From contig NC_008576.1 of NCBI RefSeq assembly GCF_000014865.1, positions 1,951,501-2,015,500 of the forward strand: a stretch of 64,000 nt of DNA, in the 5' to 3' direction. The notes below the pieces were generated by a model, which saw only the letters and a list, made by a program, of their open reading frames with translations, did not search any database and was not told the origin of the DNA. This DNA is from Magnetococcus marinus MC-1 (lineage in GTDB: Bacteria > Pseudomonadota > Magnetococcia > Magnetococcales > Magnetococcaceae). Shown here one piece after another: positions 18,671-30,503 of the stretch; position 1 is the stretch's first letter, and each line of letters begins with the position of its first letter. Made by a program: the position numbers and the translations under genes.

Positions 18671-19276
18671 ATGTGCCGATCGGTCACAGGCGAGAATAAA
18701 ACGGTCAGTAGAAGGTTTTTTGTAAAAAGTTTATTTTCTGTGATTTTTGCAACCCTTCTATTAAACCCTCTTTTTGGTCTTCCCTTTGCGGGGGAGCAGG
18801 AGGATCGTCGGCTGAGTGTAGCACTAAAGTTATTTCCCTCTTTTCTCTCGGCGGACCCCCAACTGGCCCATAAAAAAAACGCTAAGGGTCAACTGCATCT
18901 GCTTATTCTGTATAGTAATCGTTTAAATCAGGCAATGGATTTGGCCAAGGGTTTACAGTCTCGTGAAAAACTACGGGGATTGCCGCTGTTGGTGGAAGCT
19001 GTGGCACTTTCTGATATCCCCCTATATGAGGATCAACAGATTGCGGGCATGTTTTTAAGTCAGCCTGCGGATGAGGCGCTGCCTGGGGTGATCGAGGCTG
19101 CTCGTCAGCATGGTGTCATGTTGGTCTCGCCTTTTCAGGGGGATGTGGAGGCTGGGGTGGCTGGGGGGATCTCCATCACCGATCGGGTGCTGCCGTATCT
19201 TAATATGGCGGCGCTGCGGGCTTGCCAGATTGAGCTTAAACCGTTCTTTCTTAGGGTGGCTAAGCGCTATGAGTAA
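18671..19276 (+). CDS. YfiR/DUF4154-like periplasmic protein
   Basis: 201 residues. An N-terminal hydrophobic stretch (about 17-38) acts as signal peptide. The C-terminal part follows the YfiR pattern ([36 protein letters not shown]), where the family ends in an Asn/Ala-rich strand and a helix. In Pseudomonas, YfiR is a periplasmic repressor of a membrane signalling enzyme. Here it follows the TonB receptor by 18 bp and overlaps the kinase start by 8 bp. A receptor - periplasmic relay - kinase chain is an inference. The family assignment rests on pattern only. Confidence 0.6.
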   Translation: MCRSVTGENKTVSRRFFVKSLFSVIFATLLLNPLFGLPFAGEQEDRRLSVALKLFPSFLSADPQLAHKKNAKGQLHLLILYSNRLNQAMDLAKGLQSREKLRGLPLLVEAVALSDIPLYEDQQIAGMFLSQPADEALPGVIEAARQHGVMLVSPFQGDVEAGVAGGISITDRVLPYLNMAALRACQIELKPFFLRVAKRYE

Positions 19277-22244
19277 CCGCGCGTTGGATCAAGCCCTGTT
19301 AAGGGATGGGCGTAAGTTTAATGTTACGGTGCTGTTCCCGATTTTTGGGATGTTGGTGCTGTTTATGATGGGGGGGTATTGGCTCTTTCTGTTAGAACCT
19401 AAACTGGATGCCAATAACCAATCCCAGGCACGTACGTTGGCAGGTTATCAGGCTAGGGTGTTGGCGGAGGCCCTGCAACCGGTGGGGGGCCATTATGATG
19501 CAACCCGACTGGATGGTGCCATAGATGAGATTTTGGTGGTTAAAGAGCCCATTGCCAATACCCCCATTGTGCTGGGTTTGCGGGTGGAAGTGGATTATGA
19601 CATGGTAGCCGCAAAGCCTGGTTCACTGGACAGGGCGAAGGGCCAGACCGACTGCAAACGCTGCTTTTTGACGACGGTTCCCCTGTACAGCAAACAGACG
19701 GGGGAGTTGTTGGGCATTGCGGAGTTTTATGCCAATACCACTTTTCAAGAAAGCATTAAACGGGATGTACGCACCACACTGATTTTTGGCACGGTCTTTA
19801 TTTTAGTCGTGCTGGCTTGGATGTGGCGCACCGTCGCGCTCTCGATTCAACGGGAGCGCTTGAGCGAACGCAGTACCCGCGCCATCTTTGAAGCGGCCCC
19901 TTTTCCTATGATTTTGGCGGGAATTAAGGATGGTCGGGTGCGGCGGCTCAACCAAGCGGCACAACAATTTTTTAAGGTAGGCGGTGATTTGCCCGTTTCC
20001 TACCCAGCCTCGGCGTTGTTTTTGGATCAGCAAGCTTTTAATGTCATCCGTCGCCGTTTGCAAAACGGTGCTTCTGTACGCCACAAAGAGTATGAAGTCA
20101 GGGATCTGGAAGAGCACGCCAGTTGGTCGTTGGTTTCAGCCTACGCCCTCAATAAAAATGTGGGTGAAGCGCTGATGGTGTTGGGCTTTGCCGAGATTAC
20201 GACCCTAAAAAAAGTGCAGGCTGATCTGCTGCTCGCTAAAGAGCAGGCAGAGGAAGCGACGCGGGCTAAGAGCGCCTTTTTGGCCAATATGAGCCACGAA
20301 ATTCGCACCCCCATGAACTCAGTGATCGGTTTTTCACACCTCGCTTTAAAAACCAACCTAGATAAACAGCAGAGCGACTATCTCAATAAAATCCTTTTTT
20401 CAGCCCGCTCTCTGTTGGGGTTGATTGGGGATATCCTGGATTTTTCCAAAATTGAGGCGGGTAAGCTCACGGTTGAATCCCTGCCTTTTACCCTGGATGA
20501 GATGCTCGATAGTGTGGCTGCTCTTAATGCCAACCGCGCCGAAGAGAAGGGCCTAGACCTGATTTTTAGCCACAGCAGCAACCTACCCCAGGCATTGATT
20601 GGGGATCCCTTGCGGTTGGGACAGGTCTTAACCAACCTAGTGAGTAATGCCGTAAAGTTTACCACAGAGGGGCATGTGCAGGTGTTGGTCGAACCCCTGC
20701 ACCAGCAAGAGCAGGAGCTGCTGCTTAAATTTTCGGTTATTGACAGTGGCATGGGAATGAGTTCTGAGCAGGTTTCACTACTGTTTACCCCCTTTACTCA
20801 GGTGGATGTCTCTCATACTCGCCGTTTTGGGGGGACGGGGTTGGGGTTGGCCATTTGCCGTAATTTGGTGGAGATGATGGGGGGAAGCATCTCTGTGCGC
20901 AGCCAAGAGCAGGTCGGTAGTCATTTTGAGTTCACGATCTGCTGTGGTGTGCAGATGGCGCAATCGGAATCCCACCTCATCCATGGGGCCAAAGAACGGA
21001 TGGTCTTTGTGCAGGAAGCGGGGGTGGTACGTCGTGCCATTGAGCAAAACCTGCTCGGCTTTGGGGTCAAGGTCGAGATGGTCGATGATGCAGAGGGCTT
21101 ATTGGCCCTGCTCAAGCAGGCTTATGCCCACCCTGTCGCCCTAGTGATCATCGGTTGGCAAGCCTATGAGGCAGGTGTTGTCGAACGGTTGAAAAGAAGG
21201 CTTCAACAGCAGCCGCACAAGCCAAAAGTGCTGGTTTTGGCACCCTCCTTCAAAGTGGCCTCCCTCAATGCGGGGGCTGCGCACTATGGTGTAGATGGGG
21301 TTATTCCTAAAGCGTGTAGCCCGCTTAAATTGGCCAACAGTGTGGAGCGTTTATTACAGGGCCTGCCACTCTTGATTGAACAGTCCGAGCTGGTGCAAGA
21401 AGGGGCCCCGCCCCAGTGGTTGCAAGGGGGGCGGGTCTTGTTGGTGGAAGATAATCCCATCAATCAACAGGTAGCCCAAGAGCTGCTGGAGCAGTGTGGG
21501 CTCCAGGTGAGCATCGCCCAGGACGGGGTTAAGGCTGTGGCCGCAGTGGAACGAGAGCGATTTGACCTAATCTTAATGGATATTCAAATGCCTGAGATGG
21601 ATGGCTACGAAGCCACCCGTCGCATCCGTCAGCTACCCGAGAGGGCGCGCTTGCCCATTATTGCCATGACTGCCCACGCCATGTCGGGCGATGCCGACCG
21701 CTCTCTGGCTGCGGGGATGCAGGGGCATTTGACCAAACCCATCGAGATCCAACCCCTTTATGACATGCTGGGTAAATGGTTGCACCCCGACCATAAGCAG
21801 GCCGCCAAAAACCAAGAGCTCGAACGCCGTACCCAGAGTAAACAGGCTCCAGCGGGTATGCAGCAACCCGAAGGGGCGTGGGTGGAGAAGCGTGTTGAGC
21901 ATGCCCCGATGAGTTTTCCCCATGGGATTGATCCAGGTCGGGTGCCTGCGCACCTGCTCAAGCGGCCAGAGATGTTTGCTAAACTGCTGAACCAATACCT
22001 GGAGATCAATGGGTCATTGCCCCAGCAATTGCGGCAGGATTGGGCCGATGCAGATGGGGCAGAGCGTCTGCACAAACAGATTCATACCATAAAAGGTAGC
22101 GCCTTGAGTTTGGGGGCCACCAACGTGGCCCAGTGCTGCCAACTTTGGGAGCAGCAACCCGAGGACGAAGCGGCCTTTATGCAGGCTGTGGCATCCTTAG
22201 AGCAGCTCCTCGAAGGGTTACGTATCTACCAGCAAACACGTTAG
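19269..22244 (+). CDS. Hybrid sensor histidine kinase with two receiver domains and HPt
   Basis: 991 residues from the ATG at 19269, which overlaps the previous stop (ATGAGTAA). Order: membrane segment 19-41; periplasmic region 42-168 with a CKRC motif at 129-132; membrane segment about 169-187; PAS-like domain about 200-310; HisKA with SHEIRTPMN (phospho-His near 343); HATPase with [16 protein letters not shown] and GTGLGLAI; a degenerate receiver; a true receiver ([26 protein letters not shown]); C-terminal HPt with HTIKGSA. The first receiver reads VIIGWQ where the phospho-Asp should be, so it cannot be phosphorylated. It probably relays a receptor/YfiR signal. No cognate response regulator is adjacent. 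Confidence 0.9.
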   Translation: MSNRALDQALLRDGRKFNVTVLFPIFGMLVLFMMGGYWLFLLEPKLDANNQSQARTLAGYQARVLAEALQPVGGHYDATRLDGAIDEILVVKEPIANTPIVLGLRVEVDYDMVAAKPGSLDRAKGQTDCKRCFLTTVPLYSKQTGELLGIAEFYANTTFQESIKRDVRTTLIFGTVFILVVLAWMWRTVALSIQRERLSERSTRAIFEAAPFPMILAGIKDGRVRRLNQAAQQFFKVGGDLPVSYPASALFLDQQAFNVIRRRLQNGASVRHKEYEVRDLEEHASWSLVSAYALNKNVGEALMVLGFAEITTLKKVQADLLLAKEQAEEATRAKSAFLANMSHEIRTPMNSVIGFSHLALKTNLDKQQSDYLNKILFSARSLLGLIGDILDFSKIEAGKLTVESLPFTLDEMLDSVAALNANRAEEKGLDLIFSHSSNLPQALIGDPLRLGQVLTNLVSNAVKFTTEGHVQVLVEPLHQQEQELLLKFSVIDSGMGMSSEQVSLLFTPFTQVDVSHTRRFGGTGLGLAICRNLVEMMGGSISVRSQEQVGSHFEFTICCGVQMAQSESHLIHGAKERMVFVQEAGVVRRAIEQNLLGFGVKVEMVDDAEGLLALLKQAYAHPVALVIIGWQAYEAGVVERLKRRLQQQPHKPKVLVLAPSFKVASLNAGAAHYGVDGVIPKACSPLKLANSVERLLQGLPLLIEQSELVQEGAPPQWLQGGRVLLVEDNPINQQVAQELLEQCGLQVSIAQDGVKAVAAVERERFDLILMDIQMPEMDGYEATRRIRQLPERARLPIIAMTAHAMSGDADRSLAAGMQGHLTKPIEIQPLYDMLGKWLHPDHKQAAKNQELERRTQSKQAPAGMQQPEGAWVEKRVEHAPMSFPHGIDPGRVPAHLLKRPEMFAKLLNQYLEINGSLPQQLRQDWADADGAERLHKQIHTIKGSALSLGATNVAQCCQLWEQQPEDEAAFMQAVASLEQLLEGLRIYQQTR

Positions 22245-22682
22245 AGATGTTGCATATGCGCTCTTGTCAGGCTGTTGCCGTCGCTCTGCCTATTGTATGT
22301 TTATAAACGTGAATTTATACAACTCTATCGCTTATGCACGGATGACAATTTAATCGGTCACGGAGCCTGCTCGGCCAGAGAATAAAGGGCTGGCCGAGCA
22401 AGGTCAAACAGGTAGCGTAGGGCGGCTCGGTGGTTGTCAATGGGGCAGGCCGGTTGAACTGGGCGCATCTTTAAGGGCCTGTTAAGGGGTGTTCCGCCCC
22501 CTTGGCTGGCTTGGGTCATGCCAAAAGACCGACAAGGCGTTCGTTGGGTGCCGATACCACACCGGGAAAGCGCGTTACCACCGAACACAACAAAGAGGCC
22601 GCCAAGCTGGAACTGGCGGCCTCTTTTATGGGGTAGGAGACCCTTTATATTGTGGGGCAAAAGGGTAGGGAGCGTTGATGGA
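22245..22682. other. Intergenic stretch without a gene
   Basis: 438 bp between the convergent kinase and carotenoid-hydratase-like genes. No reading frame with a plausible start was found. It contains the hairpin at 22595-22623. Confidence 0.6.
22595..22623. terminator. Bidirectional terminator-like hairpin
   Basis: GAGGCCGCC (22595-22603), an 11-base loop, then GGCGGCCTC (22615-22623). TTTT follows on the forward strand and TTTG on the reverse. It lies between two convergent genes and can serve both. Confidence 0.7.
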
Positions 22683-24674
22683 CTACTTCTTTTTATTGCG
22701 AATGCCCCAAGTGCCTTCGATGCCTCGGCAGTAGCCGTTGAGCTCAACATAGGCACGCCCATTGACTTTATCGCTGGTCACGGTGTTGGTGCCTTCCCAA
22801 TACTCTGGTCCGGCCCAATAGCCATGTACCGCGCGCAGCTCTTGATCCTTCACTTGGGGTAGGATGGTAAAGACCTCATCCCCTACCGTGACTTTCCATC
22901 CCGAAGGATAGGTGCACTTGGTATGGGGGCTGGTCCACTCGCCCAAAATCTCCACATCAAAGTCAAACCGGGAAATGGCGCGGGTTATACCATCGGCACC
23001 GGTTAAAGAGCCTGCCCGCTCAACCTCATTGGCGTTACCCAGAATGTCGTAGATCATGATCTGGCGGTTATCTTCCAACTCGATAGCAAACCACTGCCAC
23101 CCTTTTACAATGGCCTGATAGAGCTCACCATATTGACGATCAAACCAAGTGGTACCAGTGATTTTCTCCGTTTTCCCCTGGTAGCTAAGGGTGCCTGTGG
23201 TCTCCATATGAGGGCGGGAGTAGTAGTAGGTATACCCTTGGAAACGATAGGGATGGGCATCGCCACCATAATGCAAGGCAACCGGTTTGGTCTCTTTTAA
23301 CTCGGCATCCAGCACATAGCCGTCTACCTCGGCATGCAGATGGTCTAGGCCACCACCACCCTTGGCTGTCACCACAATATTGCCGGTCTTCAGGCCATCC
23401 TGAGTGGTTAAGTCAAATTTGCTGTCCAATATTTCTGGCAATTTAAGCACAACTTTTTGACCAAAATGAAACTTTTGCCCCTCCACATCGGTAATGGCCG
23501 CTTGAATAAGCTGGTCACGCATCAACAGGCCCGTTTTGAAGGCGAAAAAGACCACTTCATAACCAAATTCGCGGCCACTTTCGGTCTTTAAATGGCCGGT
23601 CCAATACCACCACTGCACCTGCTCATTCGGGAGAAAGGCATCATTTTGGGGGATCTCCACGGGACCGATCAAGCCCCGCTTGGGGGCAAGGTAGCCAAAA
23701 TAGAGAGAAACCACCATCAACAGGGTCGCCAAAATGGCCCACCATGTAATGTGGGCGCATTTTTCACAGGGTTCGGCGGGATGTACGCGCCCTAGCAGTA
23801 CGTCCAAATAGGGGCTTAGGTAGACCAGCAGCACCAGGGCGGACAGGGCCGGCATAACCACCGCCAAGGTCGGATAGGTGGTGTGCAGGGGGGATAATAC
23901 CAAGATCAGCAGACTGGTGATGATCAAAAAGATAGGGGTGACAAGGCTAAAGGCATTGACCGGCCAGCTGCGGTCTGCACGGCGCAGTTGCCACGCAGCC
24001 AGCCAACCGGTGAGCAGCAGTAGGGCACCAACCACCAACTGTTCCGGTACCCAATGATGCTCCTGGAACAGGTAGACATAGGCGGTCATCAGGCCAATAA
24101 AGGCGACAAAGGTGATGGGCACCGGTAAGACAGCGCGCACGATCTCCCAAAACAGGCCAGCTTGCCCTGGTTTGAAATGTTTGAGCATCCACTGGGTAGA
24201 GGCCACAAAGGCGGCGACAATGATGTACCACCCCATGTAGTTGCTCCACGGGATGCCATACCAACCGGGAGGGACTTTCCAGACCCAAAAGCCAATAGAG
24301 ACAAAGGCCGGATCGGTGACAAGGTCCAATACGGTAGCGGTGAAACCCGCAAGGGGTGCCATGACCCATAGCGAAAGTTCCAGGCGGCGCAGCGTGGTAA
24401 AGAGTGAGAAAAAGATGGTACCCCAGCTGAGCACGACCCCAAGGGGTACCCCGCCCGGCAGCCATACCAAGGCCTCGCTATAATAATAGGGTGGGTCAAC
24501 TTTGGAGGTTTGTGAATACTCAATGGCAAAGCCCATTAAGATACCCGCAACCAGTGTCCAGAACAGCTGACGATCGGTGCGAAAACTGTAGATCAACAGA
24601 ATGACCGCAATGGTGTAGTTGACCAGTTGTATAAGAATAAAGGCTGGGGATGCAGAGCCGAACAGGGATTCCAT
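22683..24674 (-). CDS. Fusion of CruF-like carotenoid-biosynthesis membrane domain and CrtC/AttH lipocalin-like domain
   Basis: 663 residues. Residues 1-330 form a polytopic membrane region whose core (119-151: VTDPAFVSIGFWVWKVPP ... IPWSNYMGWYI) follows the PF04240 family, which includes the 1',2'-hydratase CruF. Residues about 340-663 are a CrtC/AttH lipocalin-like domain: QWWYWTGHL (354-362), TWFDRQYGEL and GWQWFAIELEDNRQIMIYD. CrtC is the unrelated carotenoid 1,2-hydratase of purple bacteria. Both halves thus belong to families that hydrate terminal isoprene double bonds, but AttH relatives of other function exist. No other carotenoid gene is adjacent. A CEKC motif lies at 303-306. Substrate is unknown. 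The promoter region holds two palindromes. Confidence 0.75.
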   Translation of the reverse strand: MESLFGSASPAFILIQLVNYTIAVILLIYSFRTDRQLFWTLVAGILMGFAIEYSQTSKVDPPYYYSEALVWLPGGVPLGVVLSWGTIFFSLFTTLRRLELSLWVMAPLAGFTATVLDLVTDPAFVSIGFWVWKVPPGWYGIPWSNYMGWYIIVAAFVASTQWMLKHFKPGQAGLFWEIVRAVLPVPITFVAFIGLMTAYVYLFQEHHWVPEQLVVGALLLLTGWLAAWQLRRADRSWPVNAFSLVTPIFLIITSLLILVLSPLHTTYPTLAVVMPALSALVLLVYLSPYLDVLLGRVHPAEPCEKCAHITWWAILATLLMVVSLYFGYLAPKRGLIGPVEIPQNDAFLPNEQVQWWYWTGHLKTESGREFGYEVVFFAFKTGLLMRDQLIQAAITDVEGQKFHFGQKVVLKLPEILDSKFDLTTQDGLKTGNIVVTAKGGGGLDHLHAEVDGYVLDAELKETKPVALHYGGDAHPYRFQGYTYYYSRPHMETTGTLSYQGKTEKITGTTWFDRQYGELYQAIVKGWQWFAIELEDNRQIMIYDILGNANEVERAGSLTGADGITRAISRFDFDVEILGEWTSPHTKCTYPSGWKVTVGDEVFTILPQVKDQELRAVHGYWAGPEYWEGTNTVTSDKVNGRAYVELNGYCRGIEGTWGIRNKKK

Positions 24675-24741
24675 GGGTTAAGTCCTATGGTTATTAAGGA
24701 TACGCATGTTAACAAGTAGCTAGATTTTATCCTAAAAAATC

Positions 24742-24755
24742 TTATCTTTAGATAA
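24742..24755. promoter_or_regulatory. Palindrome upstream of the carotenoid-hydratase-like gene
   Basis: TTATCT TT AGATAA, 68-81 bp upstream of the start codon. Candidate operator half of a pair with the palindrome at 24786-24801. Confidence 0.35.
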
Positions 24756-24785
24756 CCTTTTTAGAAGTCTAGCGCAAGTCAATAG

Positions 24786-24801
24786 ATTCTTTTAAAAGAA
24801 T
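24786..24801. promoter_or_regulatory. Second palindrome upstream of the carotenoid-hydratase-like gene
   Basis: ATTCTTTTAAAAGAAT, a perfect 16-bp palindrome. AT-rich palindromes arise easily by chance, so this is weak on its own. Its value is the proximity to the one at 24742-24755. Confidence 0.3.
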
Positions 24802-24924
24802 TTATTTGTCCCAGTGCATGAGACTGATTTTGTCCTGGCGCAACCCGCAGCGCGGGGCGAGACAGCAAAGCCGCGCCTTTCTGTTGGGTGGGAAGAGGAT
24901 CTTAGCCCCGTCTGGGGAAGGGTG

Positions 24925-25278
24925 TTAGGAGGGCTCTCCATCAAAGCGGGGGCGAAAGCGTGGGGTGGTTTCACCTTGGGCTTGGGGGATGACCGTAGAG
25001 ATCTGCGTCAGCAGCTCCGCTTGCTGTTGGCTGTTGAGGGTCGTGTGCGACAATTTTTCACGTACCTCTGGCCAAAAAGCCAACTCGGTGCCAAATAGGG
25101 GTTTTAAGGGATGTCCAGGATTTTCCTCCACAATAAGCCGTCCTAGAGGGGTTATCTGCTCGACTCGGTTTCCTTCCAGCAAGCGCTCTTCAACCAAATT
25201 GGCGGTAAGCTGAAAATTGCGCTTAGGAAAGGTCGCTTGTTGAAAGCCATGGGCTTGTTTGGTCCAACGCAGTTCCAT
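24925..25278 (-). CDS. Conserved-looking hypothetical protein, 117 residues
   Basis: ATG at 25278 has AGGGA six bases upstream, a reasonable ribosome-binding site. The product is soluble, mixed alpha/beta, beginning MELRWTKQAHGFQQATFP and ending in a charged, proline-containing tail. I recognise no family. It is followed (leftward) by the promoter region of the hydratase-like gene and lies about 100 bp downstream of the YeeE-type transporter in the same direction. The two could share a transcript across the hairpin at 25321-25339. Confidence 0.6.
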   Translation of the reverse strand: MELRWTKQAHGFQQATFPKRNFQLTANLVEERLLEGNRVEQITPLGRLIVEENPGHPLKPLFGTELAFWPEVREKLSHTTLNSQQQAELLTQISTVIPQAQGETTPRFRPRFDGEPS

Positions 25279-25320
25279 AGATCTTCCCTGTTAAAATTGG
25301 TCCATTTGACCAGTTAAAGC

Positions 25321-25339
25321 GGTGGTTTAAAAAACCACC
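25321..25339 (-). other. Hairpin between the transporter gene and the 117-residue protein gene
   Basis: GGTGGTTT / AAACCACC with a three-base loop (25321-25328 and 25332-25339). No T run follows on the reverse strand, so termination is uncertain. Confidence 0.4.
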
Positions 25340-25382
25340 CGATTTGGCATGAAGTGTGGTTCACCGTATGCGAATTTCCCCT

Positions 25383-26633
25383 TTAAAAAAGGGTAAAGGT
25401 CTCGTTTTTTTCATTATATTGAACCAGTATATACCACACCACCACAATCAGCAGGGTTACGCCCATGGTCCAGCCCCAGCCCCCCAGCAGATCGGGCAGA
25501 TAGGTTTGGTAGCCCAATGCGGTAAGAGTCGGTACACCATCAAGGTACTCAACATCGACATCCAACTCCAGCCAACCCTGCATCCGCATAAGGGCAAAAC
25601 TGGTAGAACCGCTCCAGGCAAAAAACAGCAGGGTCACCACCATTTTAAGATTGCCCTCACCCAAACGCCAGAGGGAGCTGGCGGCGCAGCCGCTGCCCAG
25701 TACCATGCCCACCCCGAACAGGCAACCTCCCAGCAGTGACCCCCACCAAAAACGTGGCGGGATGATGGCGTAAACATCAATTTGGAGTTGGCTTATGATT
25801 AAGGCTGAAAGGGGGGTAACTAACAGAATGGCCAACATTACCGCACGGGCAAAACGGCCACTGCCGGTTTCAAAAGGTTCACGTACCGCACGGGAAAAAC
25901 AGAGCCGCGAACGCTGTAGGTTGACCCCAAGAAAAAGCGCAATCAATACAATATAGCCCCGTTGCGTGAGCGTGGCATCTTGCCCCCCCTGGGTTAGCCA
26001 AAATAGACCCCAGGCCACGCCGGCCAGCAGCAGTAGCCAGCCCAGCCACGTAAAAAACAGTTGCCAACCTGCTCCCGTAAACAGCGGTTTGGGGGCGCGG
26101 CCCCAAGGTAGTGCCTCCATGGCCCACAATAGAAAGCGTACCCCGACAGCCGCCCCCAGCATCAACCCCACCAACATCATCCACCCCGCCGGAGAGGCAA
26201 ACACCAACGGGGTGAAAAATCCGCCAACCGTGCAGCCACCCGCCAAAGAGGCCCCAATCCCCATTAAAATTCCCCCTAGGGCGGCGCTACCATACTCCGT
26301 TGGGGCCGGCAGGCTTAGGCGAAAACGGCCCGATAACATGGCGGCCCCCATGGCCCCCAAAACCATGGCCATATCCGAGACAAAAGAGCGGTGCCGTAAA
26401 GGGTTTAAGAGATGTTCATCTAACTGTAAAAAAGGCCCCAAACCGAGCACATTATTGATGGCATCTCCCACATAACGCACCCCAGCAAAAACACTCCATA
26501 CATTGCCTGTAAGCAGAAAAAATCCCATGCCTAAGACCACCAATAGTGCGCCAAGGGCAGGGCTCCAGCCCTGTACAAAGGGGGTGCGTAGCAGGGTGTT
26601 AAGGTGGTTTGCTACGGTTTGGATGGGGCGCAT
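25383..26633 (-). CDS. YeeE/YedE-family transporter (sulfur or selenium compounds)
   Basis: 416 residues, about ten to twelve membrane segments in two internally similar halves. Each half has a glycine-rich loop with a cysteine, GASLAGGCTVGGFF (first) and GMVLGSGCAASSLWR (second), plus SRLCFSRA between them. These are hallmarks of PF04143. A characterised member, TsuA, imports thiosulfate; others are linked to selenium or sulfur metabolism. GGAGG stands eight bases before the ATG at 26633. No TsuB/TusA-like partner lies nearby, so the substrate is open. Confidence 0.85.
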   Translation of the reverse strand: MRPIQTVANHLNTLLRTPFVQGWSPALGALLVVLGMGFFLLTGNVWSVFAGVRYVGDAINNVLGLGPFLQLDEHLLNPLRHRSFVSDMAMVLGAMGAAMLSGRFRLSLPAPTEYGSAALGGILMGIGASLAGGCTVGGFFTPLVFASPAGWMMLVGLMLGAAVGVRFLLWAMEALPWGRAPKPLFTGAGWQLFFTWLGWLLLLAGVAWGLFWLTQGGQDATLTQRGYIVLIALFLGVNLQRSRLCFSRAVREPFETGSGRFARAVMLAILLVTPLSALIISQLQIDVYAIIPPRFWWGSLLGGCLFGVGMVLGSGCAASSLWRLGEGNLKMVVTLLFFAWSGSTSFALMRMQGWLELDVDVEYLDGVPTLTALGYQTYLPDLLGGWGWTMGVTLLIVVVWYILVQYNEKNETFTLF

Positions 26634-27024
26634 GGAACGATCCTCCGTTTCGGATAACTAAGATATTAAAGCATACCATCCTCTCCATCCTACCCCTCTG
26701 CTGAAGAATATTCAGCCTGTTTTTCTCGCCTGAGCATAGGGGCGTTCTGGGGCAGGGCCTGTTGCCGACTGTTATGGGGGGCTGAATGTCTGACGAACAT
26801 AAGACCCCTTCATTCTGCATAAATTTTGGCAAAAGATACGCAATATAGAAAAAAATTAATATTTACATGAGATTATTAAGGAAAAAGTCGTTTATAAAAG
26901 CGAGATACAAATGAGAAGTTTTGTGATAAAATGATACAAAGGGATCATGCTTGATCTTTATAGTAACCGCTTTGTTTGGGAGAGGGTGCGGTTGGGTTGT
27001 CACGTACCGTTTGGAGGAACGCTC
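26634..27024. other. Divergent promoter region
   Basis: 391 bp between the transporter gene (leftward) and the PAS-like gene (rightward). AT-rich around 26835-26940, with no credible gene. It presumably holds both promoters. The open frame at 26947 is only an upstream extension of the PAS-like gene. Confidence 0.5.
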
Positions 27025-27597
27025 ATGCACGCTGCTGTCGAAATAACTGTGGATGCATCCAATCTCATCTGCGCGGTCAATACAGCGTGGCATCGTTTTG
27101 CCCGAGAGAACGGGTGCGAACATCTGACCGATGAAGCGGTGGTGGGAAGATGTTTGTTCGATTATATTGAGGGTGGAGCGACCCGTATTTTCGTGGAGAC
27201 CATGCTGCACGCAGTGCGTCATAGCCAAACCCCCCTGGTCTGTGCCTACCGTTGTGACTCCCCTGATTTGCGTCGTGATATGGAGATGACCCTCTATCCC
27301 CCCGTATCCGGCCTGCTCAGGATGCAGCACCGGCTGGTGCGCGAGCGACCTCTCATCACCCCGGTTGTCTTTAACCGCGTGCCCGAAAATCGCTATGCCT
27401 GCGCAGAACAAGTGAAGCGCTGTAGCCACTGTAATGCGCTGCGGGTGCGATGGTCTTGGCACGATGTTGAACAGTTAGAAGAGCTTGGTTTAAGGTCTGG
27501 AGAAAACCCTCTGGACGTCTATTATGGCGTCTGTGACCGCTGCCATGATGAGCTTGCCAGTAAAATCGAGATGCTTGGTCAACTCTGCGTGGGCTGA
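27025..27597 (+). CDS. PAS-like protein with C-terminal CxxC pair (zinc-ribbon-like)
   Basis: 190 residues from the ATG at 27025, which has GGAGG seven bases upstream. The first 120 residues resemble a PAS sensor core (ITVDASNLICAVNTAWHRFARENG ... VGRCLFDYIEG). The C-terminal part carries C133-x2-C136 and C170-x2-C173, a likely zinc or iron-sulfur knuckle. No transmembrane segment and no output domain were seen. It may sense redox or a small ligand and act by protein contact. The family is unknown to me beyond the PAS resemblance. Confidence 0.65.
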   Translation: MHAAVEITVDASNLICAVNTAWHRFARENGCEHLTDEAVVGRCLFDYIEGGATRIFVETMLHAVRHSQTPLVCAYRCDSPDLRRDMEMTLYPPVSGLLRMQHRLVRERPLITPVVFNRVPENRYACAEQVKRCSHCNALRVRWSWHDVEQLEELGLRSGENPLDVYYGVCDRCHDELASKIEMLGQLCVG

Positions 27598-27680
27598 CAT
27601 TGTGCGAATGGTTGCTCCCCCCCCATCGCTCGCTTGGTGCGCACGGCTTTACGCTGACCATAAAACAGATCAATCAAAAA

Positions 27681-27714
27681 AAGCGGCCCCAGTAAGTAAA
27701 CTGGAGCCGCTTTT
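27681..27714. terminator. Bidirectional terminator between the PAS-like gene and icd
   Basis: AGCGGC C CCAGT ... ACTGG A GCCGCT stem with a six-base loop, preceded by A7 and followed by T4. It lies between convergent genes. Confidence 0.8.
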
Positions 27715-27744
27715 CGGTGTGACAGCCTTCAGCCGCCTAATTTA

Positions 27745-30503
<2,759 letters not shown>

